Below, piece after piece: positions 46,500 through 58,369 of a DNA stretch of 64,000 nt. The notes beneath the pieces are model-generated. The model did no database searches. It had not been told where the DNA came from and saw nothing but the letters and a program-made list of their open reading frames with translations. Every line of letters begins with the position of its first letter. Position 1 is the first letter of the stretch. The position numbers were made by a program, and so were the translations under genes. The stretch spans positions 70,360-134,359 of the forward strand of contig JAKAQR010000008.1 in the NCBI GenBank assembly GCA_021819725.1, written 5' to 3'. This stretch comes from Actinomycetes bacterium. Its GTDB lineage: Bacteria > Actinomycetota > Acidimicrobiia > Acidimicrobiales > Acidimicrobiaceae.

Positions 46500-46931
46500 G
46501 AGCCGCTGGTTCGACTCGGTAATCGCCCGCGGCGTACAAGTTCCGATACATAGCTGACCGGGCGTGCACTACTGCGTTCCCAACGTCACGTAGTATCGCA
46601 ACCGGTTGCAAGGATAGCCAAAGCCTCAGCCCTGTGCATGCTTGACGCATGGGCGATGCGCTCGCGACCGCCCTATTCCTTGGTCCGTAAGCGCCGTGCC
46701 AGATGAACAGCTCTGCATGCGTGCACCATCGATCAACTGCTAATTTCCGCGGGCCCTGCTTGCTTCGATAGTATTGGGAGTATTGCAGCGAGGAAGGTAG
46801 ACCATGGAGTGTGAGAAGCGAGTGGGGCGTGGACAGCAACGACGGTCGAATCAGGGGTCATGGTGTGCTGTTCGCAACGTCATCATCTGGAGAACGGTCA
46901 GAGGGGATGCTCGTAAGGAGCTGGGGAACCG
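46500..46931. other. gene-free stretch at the left edge of the inserted region
   Basis: No convincing coding sequence or RNA gene was seen. It ends in AAGGAG (46915-46920), the ribosome site of the next gene. Confidence 0.45.
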
Positions 46932-48559
46932 ATGACCCTGCCTGACATCACTCCGTTACCCGACTTGTTGCGCGGACGATCGCTCACCGGACCAAGCCGT
47001 TCGAGGAGGCCAATCTATCTCGATCTGCTACCACCTTGCAATGTCGCCTGTCCCGCTGGGGAGAACGTGCAATCGTGGCTTGCTCATGTCGACGCTGGTC
47101 AATTCGAACAGGCATGGCGCCAGCTCGTCCTCGATAACCCGTTTCCATCAATCCATGGCAGGGTCTGCTACCACCCGTGCGAGAGCAGTTGTAATCGGGT
47201 AGAGCTCGACAGTGCAATCTCGATTCATGCGTTAGAGCGATTTCTTGGTGACAGCGCTTTGGATCATGGTTGGGAGTTTGAACGTCCCAGCGAGCATACT
47301 GGTAAGCGTGTTCTGGTCATCGGTGCGGGACCGAGTGGCCTCTCTGCCGCCTACCACCTGGCACGACGTGGCCATGAGGTCGAGATTCATGACGCCGGTT
47401 CGGAGCCTGGTGGGATGATGCGCTATGGCATTCCCGCCTATCGGCTCCCCAGGGAGGTACTCACTGGAGAGCTGGAGCGCATAGCTTCCCTTGGCGTCCG
47501 AATCATCGGAGACCACAGAGTCGTCGACCTAGAGGAGGAGCGTCGCGAGGGCGGTTTCGACGCGGTATTTGTGGCGATTGGTGCACACCTCTCCAAGCGG
47601 GTGGATATACCAGCCCGCGACGCTGGTCGCATCCTTGACGCGGTCTCGTTCTTAGAGGATGTTGCTGCGGGTGAGTCTCCAGTGATAGGGAGGAGAGTCG
47701 CTGTCTACGGTGCTGGCAATACCGCTATGGATGTGGCCCGAACCGCCCGACGGCTTGGAGCGGATGAGGCGATGATTGTCTATCGCCAAACCCGTGCGCA
47801 GATGCCAGCGCATGAAGAAGAGGCCACCGACGCCGAACAGGAAGGGGTGCGAATTAACTGGTTGCGGACGATTACCGCCTTCGATGCTCCCGAACTCACC
47901 GTCGAGGTGATGGAGATCGATGAACAGGGAGTTCCACATCCGACCGGCCGTTTTGAGCATCTTGCGACGGACACCCTGATCCTGGCGCTGGGCCAAGAGA
48001 CCGAGAGTGGTTTCTTGCGTTCGATTCCAGGGGTGGAGTTTAGTGCCGACGGAACCGTGAAGGTCTCCGACTCGATGATGACCGGTCACCCGGGGATATT
48101 CGCCGGTGGCGATGCTGTCCCTGCTGAACGTACGGTGACGGTAGGAGTTGGACATGGCAAGAAGGCGGCACGACACATCGATGCGTGGCTCGCACATCGA
48201 CATGATGTGGACCAACCCAAGCCACAGACCGCCACCTTTGATACCCTCCATCTCTGGTACTTCGGTGCTACACAGCGCCGCACCCAGGCCGAGCTTGCGC
48301 CGGATGAGCGGGTCGTCGACTTCGCTGAGGTTGTGGCGGGGCTATCGGCAGAGGAGGCGACCTATGAAGCTGCTCGTTGTCTCTCCTGCGGGAACTGCTT
48401 TGAATGCGATGGCTGCTTAGGGGCCTGCCCGGAGGATGCGGTGATCAAACTTGGGGTGGGTCAGCGCTACCGTTTTGACTACGACCGTTGTACCGGCTGC
48501 GGGAGCTGCTTCGAGCAGTGCCCGGTTCACGCTATTGAGATGATTCCTGAGGTGCGGTG

Positions 48560-48560
<1 letters not shown>
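46932..48560 (+). CDS. GltD/NfnB-like NAD(P)H:ferredoxin-type oxidoreductase with C-terminal 2[4Fe-4S] domain
   Basis: 542 residues. The N-terminal Fe-S domain has PCNVACPAGENVQSWL and CYHPCESSCNR; FAD is bound at VIGAGPSGLSAAYHLARRGH (about 129) and NAD(P) at VYGAGNTAMDVARTARRLGA. The C-terminus adds two ferredoxin clusters, an unusual first one (CLSCGNCFECDGCLGACP) and CTGCGSCFEQCP. It probably moves electrons between NAD(P)H and ferredoxin. Its stop overlaps nifJ by one base, so the likely partner is the pyruvate:ferredoxin oxidoreductase. Confidence 0.88.
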
Positions 48561-52128
<3,568 letters not shown>

Positions 52129-52132
<4 letters not shown>

Positions 52133-53136
52133 ATGTATCGACCACCTACATGGGTATTGACCTGAAGAATCCCATTGTCGCCTCGGCATCGTCGTTGACC
52201 TACACCCTCGACGGGGTGCGACGTCTCTCCATGGGAGGCGTCGGTGCGATTGTCATGCACTCACTGTTCGAGGAGGAGTTGCTTGCCGATGCAGAGCAAC
52301 GAGCTCGACTCCTGGAGGTCGGATCCGAGAGCTTCGCTGAATCGTTATCCTACTTTCCTGATCCGTTGCCATCCAAGAAGGCTACGCACTATCTCCGGTT
52401 ACTCGAACAGGCTGTGACCACGGCTGAGGTGCCGGTGATCGCGAGTCTCAACGGCGCGACACCTGGCGGTTGGACCGCGCATGCCCGAGAGATTGAGGAC
52501 GCTGGTGCGGCGGCGATTGAGCTCAACATCCATATGGTGCCTGTTGGTCCAGGTATCGATGGACGCAGAGTCGAGGACCTCCATGTCGAGATCCTCCAGC
52601 AGGTGAAGGCCGCGGTGCGCGTGCCCGTTGCGGTGAAGTTGAGCCCCTTCTTTAGCTCCGTTGCGGAGATGGCATCCCGTCTCGATGAGGCTGGCGCCGA
52701 TGCGGTGGTGCTTTTTAGCCGGTTCCCGCATCCTCGGATCGACCCCGAGGCACTGGAGGTGATTCCTAGCGTTGATCTCTCAAATCCTGTCGAGTCTCGT
52801 CTTCCACAGACCTGGGTGGCGCTGTTGCATGGACATCTCCAGGCTGCCATCGGAGCGAGTGGCGGGGTCGAGGGGGTTGAGGACGTCGTGAGCTATCTTC
52901 TTGCCGGTGCTGATGTGGTGATGACCACCTCAGCGCTCCTTCGTCATGGGCCAGCGTATGCCGAGAGTCTCGCGGAGGGGCTTACACTATGGATGGCCCG
53001 GAAGGGGTTTGTGGCACTTGATCAGGTTCGGGGCCTACTCGCGGTTTCCCAGGGCAACGATGCCGCCACATGGCAACGGGCACAGTACGTGGATACCCTT
53101 CGCGTCGCCAATGCGAATTGGCAAGGCCCTTGGTGA
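52129..53136 (+). CDS. dihydroorotate-dehydrogenase-like flavoprotein without catalytic Cys
   Basis: 335 residues, TIM barrel. MGIDLKNPIVASASSLTY and VPVAVKLSPFFSSVAEMA resemble DHOD/PreA. At the place of the catalytic loop (N-x-S-C-P-N) it has ELNIHMVPVGPG (about 130-141), so neither the class 1 Cys nor the class 2 Ser is present. It overlaps nifJ by ATGA. True pyrD lies at 43531-44457, so this copy likely has another role, perhaps a PreA-like partner of the GltD-like protein. No extra Fe-S motif is present. Confidence 0.85.
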
Positions 53137-53688
53137 TGTCGCAATAGGGGCACACGGTCGTGGTCTTGCGTCGCATACGTGAATAGCGTCACTGCCTTCT
53201 CCGACCTCGAATGACCTCATGGCCCCTTGTCGGCATCCGTGAGAAGCTGCTGATCGTGTGAGGGCCGGCTAGTGATAACCGTAACGGGATCTTCGGAAAG
53301 AAGCGCTTGGGCGACATCAGAGGCGACGAGGAATCGGTAGCTGGTTGCGAGGGTGGTTGGTTGGAGCGGGACCTTCATTTCAGGGCGACCCGGTATGTTC
53401 TGCTGTACACTTTTCCTCACCACAGGAAGGCAATTGTTTTCAGGCGATCTTGCTGAGGTGAACTTGCTCACCCCACCGCGGTGGCGTTGCGAAGAACGGT
53501 ACGCAAGACGCAGCCGGTAGGAACCGGCCAGATCGAGGCCAATAACCGTGAGATCTCTTGGGGACGCCTTCTCTTGCGAGGATGGAGTTGCGATAGTACA
53601 GGTGAAGCTTCGCTCTGTGGTGCTTGTCCGGGCAGGCCCATGGGCGAGGTGGATCGCGACTACCATACAACCCTCTGGTTTGCTCCTT
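53137..53688. other. decayed stretch, no intact gene recognised
   Basis: Open frames on both strands lack coherent protein features. One short minus-strand stretch resembles the start of a DUF429 protein (separate entry). Confidence 0.4.
53473..53563 (-). pseudogene. possible frameshifted DUF429-like remnant
   Basis: On the minus strand one frame reads TVIGLDLAGS and the next frame, overlapping it, reads PTGCVLRTVLRNATAVG before a stop. DUF429 proteins begin with a similar VxGxDxAGSxxxPTG. The match is short and needs a frameshift, so this is weak. Confidence 0.2.
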
Positions 53689-54015
53689 TTACGGTTGATG
53701 GAAGATCCTGTGACTCCCTAGTCTTCGCCAACGTACTGCGGGTACCGCCTCACCCTTAGCGTCTTGCAAGGTTATCCATTGCCAGGTTGCCCGACCATCT
53801 GGACCGCTAAAGCTCCACGTCATCTCGAAGACACCCGGAGCGTTCACGACGGGCTTGACGCGCAGGTTGGCTGGCCACGTAGCCAGACCCTTAGTCTCGA
53901 CGAATCGTTCACAGGCTATGTTAAACTGGCGAGCCGCATCGCGAAATAGCTGGCGTTCTTGTTCGGAGAGTCGCCGATAGTCGGCCTTGAACGGATCGGT
54001 TCTCTCGAATCTCAC
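53689..54015 (-). CDS. RelE/ParE-superfamily toxin-like protein
   Basis: 108 residues. Basic-aromatic composition and the order FERTDPFKADYRRLSEQERQ, VFEMTWSFSGPDGRATWQWI and VRWRRLGSHRIF fit the RelE/ParE/HigB fold of type II toxins, which cut mRNA at the ribosome or poison gyrase. It overlaps the upstream AbrB-type gene by 4 bases (ATGA), the usual antitoxin-first coupling. Which target it has cannot be told. Confidence 0.78.
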   Translation of the reverse strand: MRFERTDPFKADYRRLSEQERQLFRDAARQFNIACERFVETKGLATWPANLRVKPVVNAPGVFEMTWSFSGPDGRATWQWITLQDAKGEAVPAVRWRRLGSHRIFHQP

Positions 54016-54299
54016 GAGTCAAGTTCGCCCAGCAGTTCGTCGATGCCGTCCGCGTCAGTGACATGCCCGGAGGCGATGGCTTCGTCGGCCTCGCGTTCTA
54101 GCTGCTGCCAACGCTCGGACCAGAACCACGCCTGGTCCATTGGCACTGCGAGGTGTGGACGAAGAACGATCTCTCCGTCGCGCTCGATCACCTCGACCTG
54201 TGCACCTGCCTGGTCCAAGCCTAAGCGGCGCCGGATCGCTGGTGGAATTGCGATTACCCCCCGACTCTGGACCACGATAAAAGTCTTCTCTTTAGCCAC
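54012..54299 (-). CDS. AbrB/MazE-type antitoxin
   Basis: 95 residues from GTG 54299 (an ATG nine codons earlier, 54326, is also in frame). The swapped-hairpin DNA-binding domain covers 1-50: FIVVQSRGVIAIPPAIRRRL and VEVIERDGEIVLRP. The acidic helical C-terminus (EREADEAIASGHVTDADGID) should wrap the toxin. TATGCT lies about 8 bases before GTG 54299, so the mRNA may be leaderless. The pair is within the inserted region. Confidence 0.8.
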   Translation of the reverse strand: MAKEKTFIVVQSRGVIAIPPAIRRRLGLDQAGAQVEVIERDGEIVLRPHLAVPMDQAWFWSERWQQLEREADEAIASGHVTDADGIDELLGELDS

Positions 54300-54315
54300 A
54301 TTGACAGCATAGCAG

Positions 54316-54328
54316 TAATGCCGCATTA
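54316..54328. promoter_or_regulatory. palindrome in the toxin-antitoxin promoter
   Basis: TAATGC-C-GCATTA is a perfect inverted repeat just upstream of the candidate -10 TATGCT (minus strand, about 54307-54312). It is a plausible site for autorepression by the antitoxin or the complex. Confidence 0.4.
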
Positions 54329-54413
54329 TTTGCCAGTTGTAGATACCCGAGTCAAGCCACGGGAATCGGATTGCCCAACCGTGAAAAGTTTTGAGAGCAA
54401 CCGCGAGCTTCAT

Positions 54414-54773
54414 TGCTCAAGCGTTCCGTGATGTTTGTGTGATGTTCAATTTCCCCGGGATCTCTGTCTATGGATCGTGCTTGCGTCAATGCTGTGCTTA
54501 GGCCTCATCGGTTGCGCTGTGTTTGGCATCGATCTTCCCGGCCAACTCGGTGCCGTATACGAGAGTCGCCTCCATCAGTTCTCGGCACAATCCGAAAACC
54601 GCTGCCACTCATGTGATGCGTGTCGCCACAGGAAGGGCATCGCCTGCCAAACCCTTCATGACCTGCCATATTTCGGGAATACTGATGGCATAGGCAAGGC
54701 GAGGGGCAGTTTCATCGCGAAAGCTCATCAGGGTTCCAACAGTTGTCGTAGAGATACACCATAATGATAAGTA
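54414..54773. other. gene-free stretch between the toxin-antitoxin pair and the IS607 recombinase
   Basis: No intact gene. A plus-strand frame contains RCHSCDACRHRKGIACQTL, faintly like a transposase zinc ribbon, but nothing around it supports this. Confidence 0.35.
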
Positions 54774-55438
54774 ATGAACCTGCGTGATTGGGCACTGTCC
54801 CAGGGTATACATCCACAAACCGCATATAGATGGTATCGGACAGAGAAGTCGCCTGTCCCAGCACCCAAGGTTGGCCAGCTCATCCTGGTTGGAGATTTAG
54901 CATCGGAAGATCCAAAACATGGATCGTCGGTTATCTATGTGCGAGTATCCTCCTCTGACCAGAAACCAGACCTAGACAGACAAGTGGCACGAGTACTAGC
55001 TTTCGCTACCGAACATGGTTATTCGGTGGACCGCGTAGTAACCGAAGTTGGCTCCGCTCTCAATGGACATGGACGCAAGGTTTTGTCACTATTGAGTGAT
55101 CCAGAAGTGGAAAACATTCTGGTTGAGCACCGAGATCGCCTCTGTCGGTTTGGAGCCGACTTCATAGAGGCCGCGCTTGCGGCCCAGTCAAGGAACTTGG
55201 TTGTGGTAGACTCAGCCGAGGTAGACAACGACCTTGTCCGCGATGTCACAGAGTTACTCACATCGTTGTGTATCCGACTACATGGACCTAGGGATCACCT
55301 TGGCGGGCGATGTAGAGTCACAGCCGTCTATATCCAAGTCTGCCGTTATATCTGCGCGAGTGTCTTCCGCGGATCAGAAACAAGACCTAGACCGTCAGGT
55401 AGCCAGAGTCCTTGCCTGGGCAACAAATCACGGGTACT
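54774..55438 (+). mobile_element. IS607-family insertion sequence remnants (two partial recombinase copies, no tnpB)
   Basis: The region joins a nearly complete IS607 serine recombinase (residues 1 to about 170) to a second, different recombinase fragment in another frame from 55285. No TnpB gene or clear element ends were seen. Base composition here is more A/T-rich than in the flanking operons. Confidence 0.75.
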
Positions 55439-55658
55439 GAGACCGAGGGGCCGCGTGCGAAGAGACCTCAAGCTCTGTCCATTAGTGGGCAGATGTTTTA
55501 GCACAGAGATGATTAGCACAGAGGTGAATCCATTGCAGACGACTAGAATAGCGGTCGTGGTAGGCCGGTATTTGCTGGTGTGTCACGGAGCGTCCGCCCC
55601 GGTTGCAGAGTTCTACATCATACAGAGCTCTACGACAGACAGAGTTCTACAACATTGA
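54774..55658 (+). CDS. tnpA: IS607-type serine recombinase (TnpA), C-terminally truncated and fused to foreign sequence
   Basis: The first ~170 codons are authentic: MerR-like HTH MNLRDWALSQGIHPQTAYRW, then the resolvase domain VIYVRVSSSDQKPDLDRQVA with catalytic Ser, DRVVTEVGSALNG, HRDRLCRFGADFIEAAL and VRDVTELLTSLCIRLHG. Normal TnpA proteins end about 20 residues later. From about 55285 the frame runs out of phase through a second recombinase fragment and non-coding bases to 55658, so the last ~120 residues are not native. Probably inactive or of changed activity. Confidence 0.8.
   Translation: MNLRDWALSQGIHPQTAYRWYRTEKSPVPAPKVGQLILVGDLASEDPKHGSSVIYVRVSSSDQKPDLDRQVARVLAFATEHGYSVDRVVTEVGSALNGHGRKVLSLLSDPEVENILVEHRDRLCRFGADFIEAALAAQSRNLVVVDSAEVDNDLVRDVTELLTSLCIRLHGPRDHLGGRCRVTAVYIQVCRYICASVFRGSETRPRPSGSQSPCLGNKSRVLRPRGRVRRDLKLCPLVGRCFSTEMISTEVNPLQTTRIAVVVGRYLLVCHGASAPVAEFYIIQSSTTDRVLQH
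55285..55440 (+). pseudogene. fragment of a second IS607 recombinase
   Basis: In the frame starting 55285 the product reads LGITLAGDVES ... SAVISARVSSADQKQDLDRQ and VARVLAWATNHGY, then TGA. It aligns with residues about 33-80 of the first copy (SSDQKPDLDRQVARVLAFAT) but differs at many bases, so it comes from a different element. It lacks HTH and C-terminal parts. Confidence 0.8.
55499..55528. repeat. two tandem 15-base repeats
   Basis: TTAGCACAGAGATGA (55499-55513) is followed directly by TTAGCACAGAGGTGA (55514-55528), one mismatch. It lies between the IS607 remnant and rpoZ. Confidence 0.85.
55606..55656. repeat. three tandem 17-base repeats immediately before rpoZ
   Basis: The core CAGAG(T/C)TCTAC recurs at 55606, 55623 and 55640, spaced exactly 17 bases. 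The middle core contains the palindrome AGAGCTCT. The array ends one base before the rpoZ ribosome site GAGGAG (55657-55662). Confidence 0.88.
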
Positions 55659-55668
55659 GGAGCCAACT

Positions 55669-55953
55669 ATGGAACGTTCAAGATCGATGCTTATGCCACC
55701 GATCGAGGTCCTTCTTGAGGAGACAGGATCAAAATTTATCCTCGTCTCCCTTGCAGCCAAGCGAGCGCGCCAGATCAATGAGTACCGTAGTCGGCTCGGC
55801 GATGGCCTTGGAACGTTGATCCCACCGCAGATGGAGTCAGATGCTGCGAAGTCACTCTCCCTGGCCTTCGATGAGATCGCCGCTGGCAAGATTGTCCCAG
55901 AATTTCCTGAGGAAGTAGTCGAGGAGCCGATCGACGACGACGAACCAGAGTAA
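55669..55953 (+). CDS. rpoZ: RNA polymerase omega subunit
   Basis: 94 residues. The omega signature is MPPIEVLLEETGSKFILVSL and AAKRARQINEY, followed by a short acidic tail (EEVVEEPIDDDEPE). It helps assemble RNA polymerase. GAGGAG is six bases before ATG 55669. In actinobacteria rpoZ normally follows gmk; here about 9 kb of other genes lie between. Followed directly by coaBC. Confidence 0.93.
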   Translation: MERSRSMLMPPIEVLLEETGSKFILVSLAAKRARQINEYRSRLGDGLGTLIPPQMESDAAKSLSLAFDEIAAGKIVPEFPEEVVEEPIDDDEPE

Positions 55954-55960
55954 TACCCGA

Positions 55961-57148
55961 AGCCCCCGTGTCGTCGTTCTCATCACCGGGGGTGTCGCGG
56001 CGTTCAAGTCACTTGAGGTCATTCGCACGCTGATCGACTCGGGTTACGAAGTGGAGACGGTCCTCACTGAGGCTGCGGAGCAGTTTGTCGGGGTTCAAGC
56101 CGTCGCCGCTACGGCCCATAGGCCCCCCTACCGTGTGATGTTTGGGGCCTCACCATCCCCGCACACCGAGTTAGCCGAGTGGGCTGACCTTGTGGTGGTG
56201 GTGCCAGCCACCGCTGATTTCCTGGCCAAGATGGCCAATGGTTTTGGGGATGATCTTGCTTCGACACTGATCCTTGCTTTTGATGGCCCGGTCGTGCTCG
56301 CACCAGCGATGCATTCAGCGATGTGGGAAGCCAAGGCGACCCAACGCAATATCGCCACCTTGATCGCAGATGGCGTGCATGTCATCGGACCGACACAGGG
56401 CCGACTCGCTGGTGGTGACGTCGGTGTTGGGCGTCTCGTCGATCCCTCGTGGGTTGTCGAGGCAGTCCGATACTGGCTCAAGCCAACCGCGAAGTCGTTG
56501 TCGGGTTGGCGGGTGACGGTATCGGTTGGCGGTACCCGCGAGCCGATTGACGCTGTCCGCTACGTCGGCAATCGCTCGAGCGGACGTCAGGGGTATGCGC
56601 TCGCCAAAGTGGCAGCCGTCGCCGGTGCATCGGTGCGCTGTGTCGCCACCGTGGATCCGCCGATGCCGCCCGATCTGATCGAGGTGATCCGGGTTGAGAG
56701 CGCCGAGGAGATGTTGGCGGCCATGCGCAGCGCGCAGTCGGAGGCTGACCTGTTGATCATGAGTGCTGCTGTCGCTGATTATCGGATCGCAGAGCCCTTC
56801 GCTGGTAAGGTCAAGCGGGCCGATCGGGATCGGCTGGAGTTATCGTTGACTCCGAACCCGGATATCTTGGCTGAGCTTGTCGCCCATCGTACCAAAGGGC
56901 AGCTCATTGTCGGATTCGCGGCTGAGGTTGAGAGGCTTGAGGAGAGCGTGGCTCATAAACTTGCCACCAAGGGTGTCGACCTCATGGTGGGCAACAATGT
57001 GGCTGTTCCAGGGTCGGAGTTTGGTTCTACGACCAATGCGGTCTATCTCCTCGATCGTCTGGGGCGTTCCCAACACCTCCCTCTCGCCAAAAAGACGGAG
57101 ATCGCGAGTGCTATCCTCACGGCGATTGCCGCACTGACTGAGGTCTAG
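55961..57148 (+). CDS. coaBC: phosphopantothenoylcysteine decarboxylase/phosphopantothenate-cysteine ligase; start codon not identified
   Basis: About 395 residues. The flavoprotein (CoaC) half begins RVVVLITGGVAAFKSLEVIR and contains VVVPATADFLAKMANGFGDD and LAPAMHSAMW. The CoaB half has VTVSVGGTREPIDAVRYVGN, SSGRQGYALAKVAA and LIMSAAVADYR. It carries out two steps of coenzyme A synthesis. From the in-frame stop at 55916 to GTG 56051 there is no ATG, GTG or TTG, yet the conserved N-terminus lies in that stretch. The coordinate given is the first codon of family-like sequence, not a proven start. Confidence 0.88.
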   Translation, partial: SPRVVVLITGGVAAFKSLEVIRTLIDSGYEVETVLTEAAEQFVGVQAVAATAHRPPYRVMFGASPSPHTELAEWADLVVVVPATADFLAKMANGFGDDLASTLILAFDGPVVLAPAMHSAMWEAKATQRNIATLIADGVHVIGPTQGRLAGGDVGVGRLVDPSWVVEAVRYWLKPTAKSLSGWRVTVSVGGTREPIDAVRYVGNRSSGRQGYALAKVAAVAGASVRCVATVDPPMPPDLIEVIRVESAEEMLAAMRSAQSEADLLIMSAAVADYRIAEPFAGKVKRADRDRLELSLTPNPDILAELVAHRTKGQLIVGFAAEVERLEESVAHKLATKGVDLMVGNNVAVPGSEFGSTTNAVYLLDRLGRSQHLPLAKKTEIASAILTAIAALTEV

Positions 57149-57181
57149 ACTGGGTGCAGATTTGCAACTGTTGGGAGCATT

Positions 57182-58369
57182 ATGCGTTCATACCTATTCA
57201 CTTCGGAGTCCGTGACTGAGGGGCACCCCGATAAAATGGCCGATCAGATCTCTGACGCCATTCTCGATGAGATACTCACCCAGGACCCGGTCTCTCGTGT
57301 CGCCTGCGAGACACTCCTTACCACCGGTCTCGTCGTCGTAGCGGGGGAGATCACTACCGAGGGTTATGTGGACATCCCGAAGATCGTGCGTCGCACGATC
57401 TGTGATATCGGTTATGACAACGAGACCTATGGTTTTGACGGCAACACCTGTGGCGTGGTGGTCTCTCTCGACGAACAGTCGCGTGACATCGCTAACGGTG
57501 TGCTGACGGCCTACGAGCGGCGGGCCGGTCAGGGTGATCCACTCTCGTCACTCGGTGCTGGTGACCAGGGGATGATGTTTGGGTTCGCCTGTGATGAGAC
57601 CCCTGATCTGATGCCGTTGCCGATCTGGATTGCTCACCGCCTCGCACAGCGATTGACGGAGGTGCGACGCGCGGGACTGTTGCCGTACCTGCGTCCAGAT
57701 GGTAAGACTCAGGTCACGGTCGAGTACGAGGGTTATCGTCCGGTCCGTATCGATAAGGTGCTCATCTCTACGCAGCATCAGGCGGGTATCGACCTAGAGA
57801 CGTTACTCAAGCCAGACTTGACCTCCATCGTCATCGAACCAATGCTCCCTCGCGGTATCGACGTAGACGGCATGGAGGTGCTGACGAACCCCACCGGCCG
57901 GTTCGAGATCGGTGGGCCCCATGCGGATACTGGTCTGACCGGTCGCAAGATCATCGTCGATACCTATGGTGGGGCTGCAAGGCACGGCGGAGGGGCCTTC
58001 TCGGGGAAGGATCCCTCAAAGGTCGATCGATCAGCTGCCTATGCAGCCCGTTGGGTTGCCAAACATGTGGTCGCCTCCGGAGCGGCGAGTCGTTGTGAGG
58101 TCCAGATCGCTTATGCGATCGGTGTTGCCCACCCGGTCTCCATTATGGTCGACACCTTTGGCACTGAGGTCGTTGACCCCGCCAAGATCGAGACAGCGAT
58201 CCGCACGATCTTCGACCTTCGCCCTGCCGCCATTATTGAGGCGCTTGATCTTCGTCGTCCCATCTATCGACGTACTGCCGCCTATGGACACTTTGGTCGC
58301 ACCTCGGCTGGTTTTACCTGGGAGGAGACCTCGCGATTGGATGCCTTCAAGGCGGAGCTTGGCCTCTAG
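57182..58369 (+). CDS. metK: S-adenosylmethionine synthetase
   Basis: 395 residues. Signatures: [20 protein letters not shown] at the start, [15 protein letters not shown] (about 121-135), [20 protein letters not shown] and [20 protein letters not shown]. It makes SAM from methionine and ATP, used among others by the radical SAM protein. GGGAG precedes ATG 57182. Between coaBC and priA, the usual actinobacterial order. Confidence 0.97.
   Translation: MRSYLFTSESVTEGHPDKMADQISDAILDEILTQDPVSRVACETLLTTGLVVVAGEITTEGYVDIPKIVRRTICDIGYDNETYGFDGNTCGVVVSLDEQSRDIANGVLTAYERRAGQGDPLSSLGAGDQGMMFGFACDETPDLMPLPIWIAHRLAQRLTEVRRAGLLPYLRPDGKTQVTVEYEGYRPVRIDKVLISTQHQAGIDLETLLKPDLTSIVIEPMLPRGIDVDGMEVLTNPTGRFEIGGPHADTGLTGRKIIVDTYGGAARHGGGAFSGKDPSKVDRSAAYAARWVAKHVVASGAASRCEVQIAYAIGVAHPVSIMVDTFGTEVVDPAKIETAIRTIFDLRPAAIIEALDLRRPIYRRTAAYGHFGRTSAGFTWEETSRLDAFKAELGL

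Noticed and set aside
46403..46522. Short frame after gmk starting VVAPYPSMELRE, at first reminiscent of an rpoZ start
   Set aside because: Only about 39 codons, no omega signature (AAKRARQIN), and a real rpoZ is at 55669.
54435..54764. Frame with CHSCDACRHRKG, possible transposase zinc ribbon
   Set aside because: Only one short Cys cluster with unusual spacing, no catalytic domain and no ribosome site.
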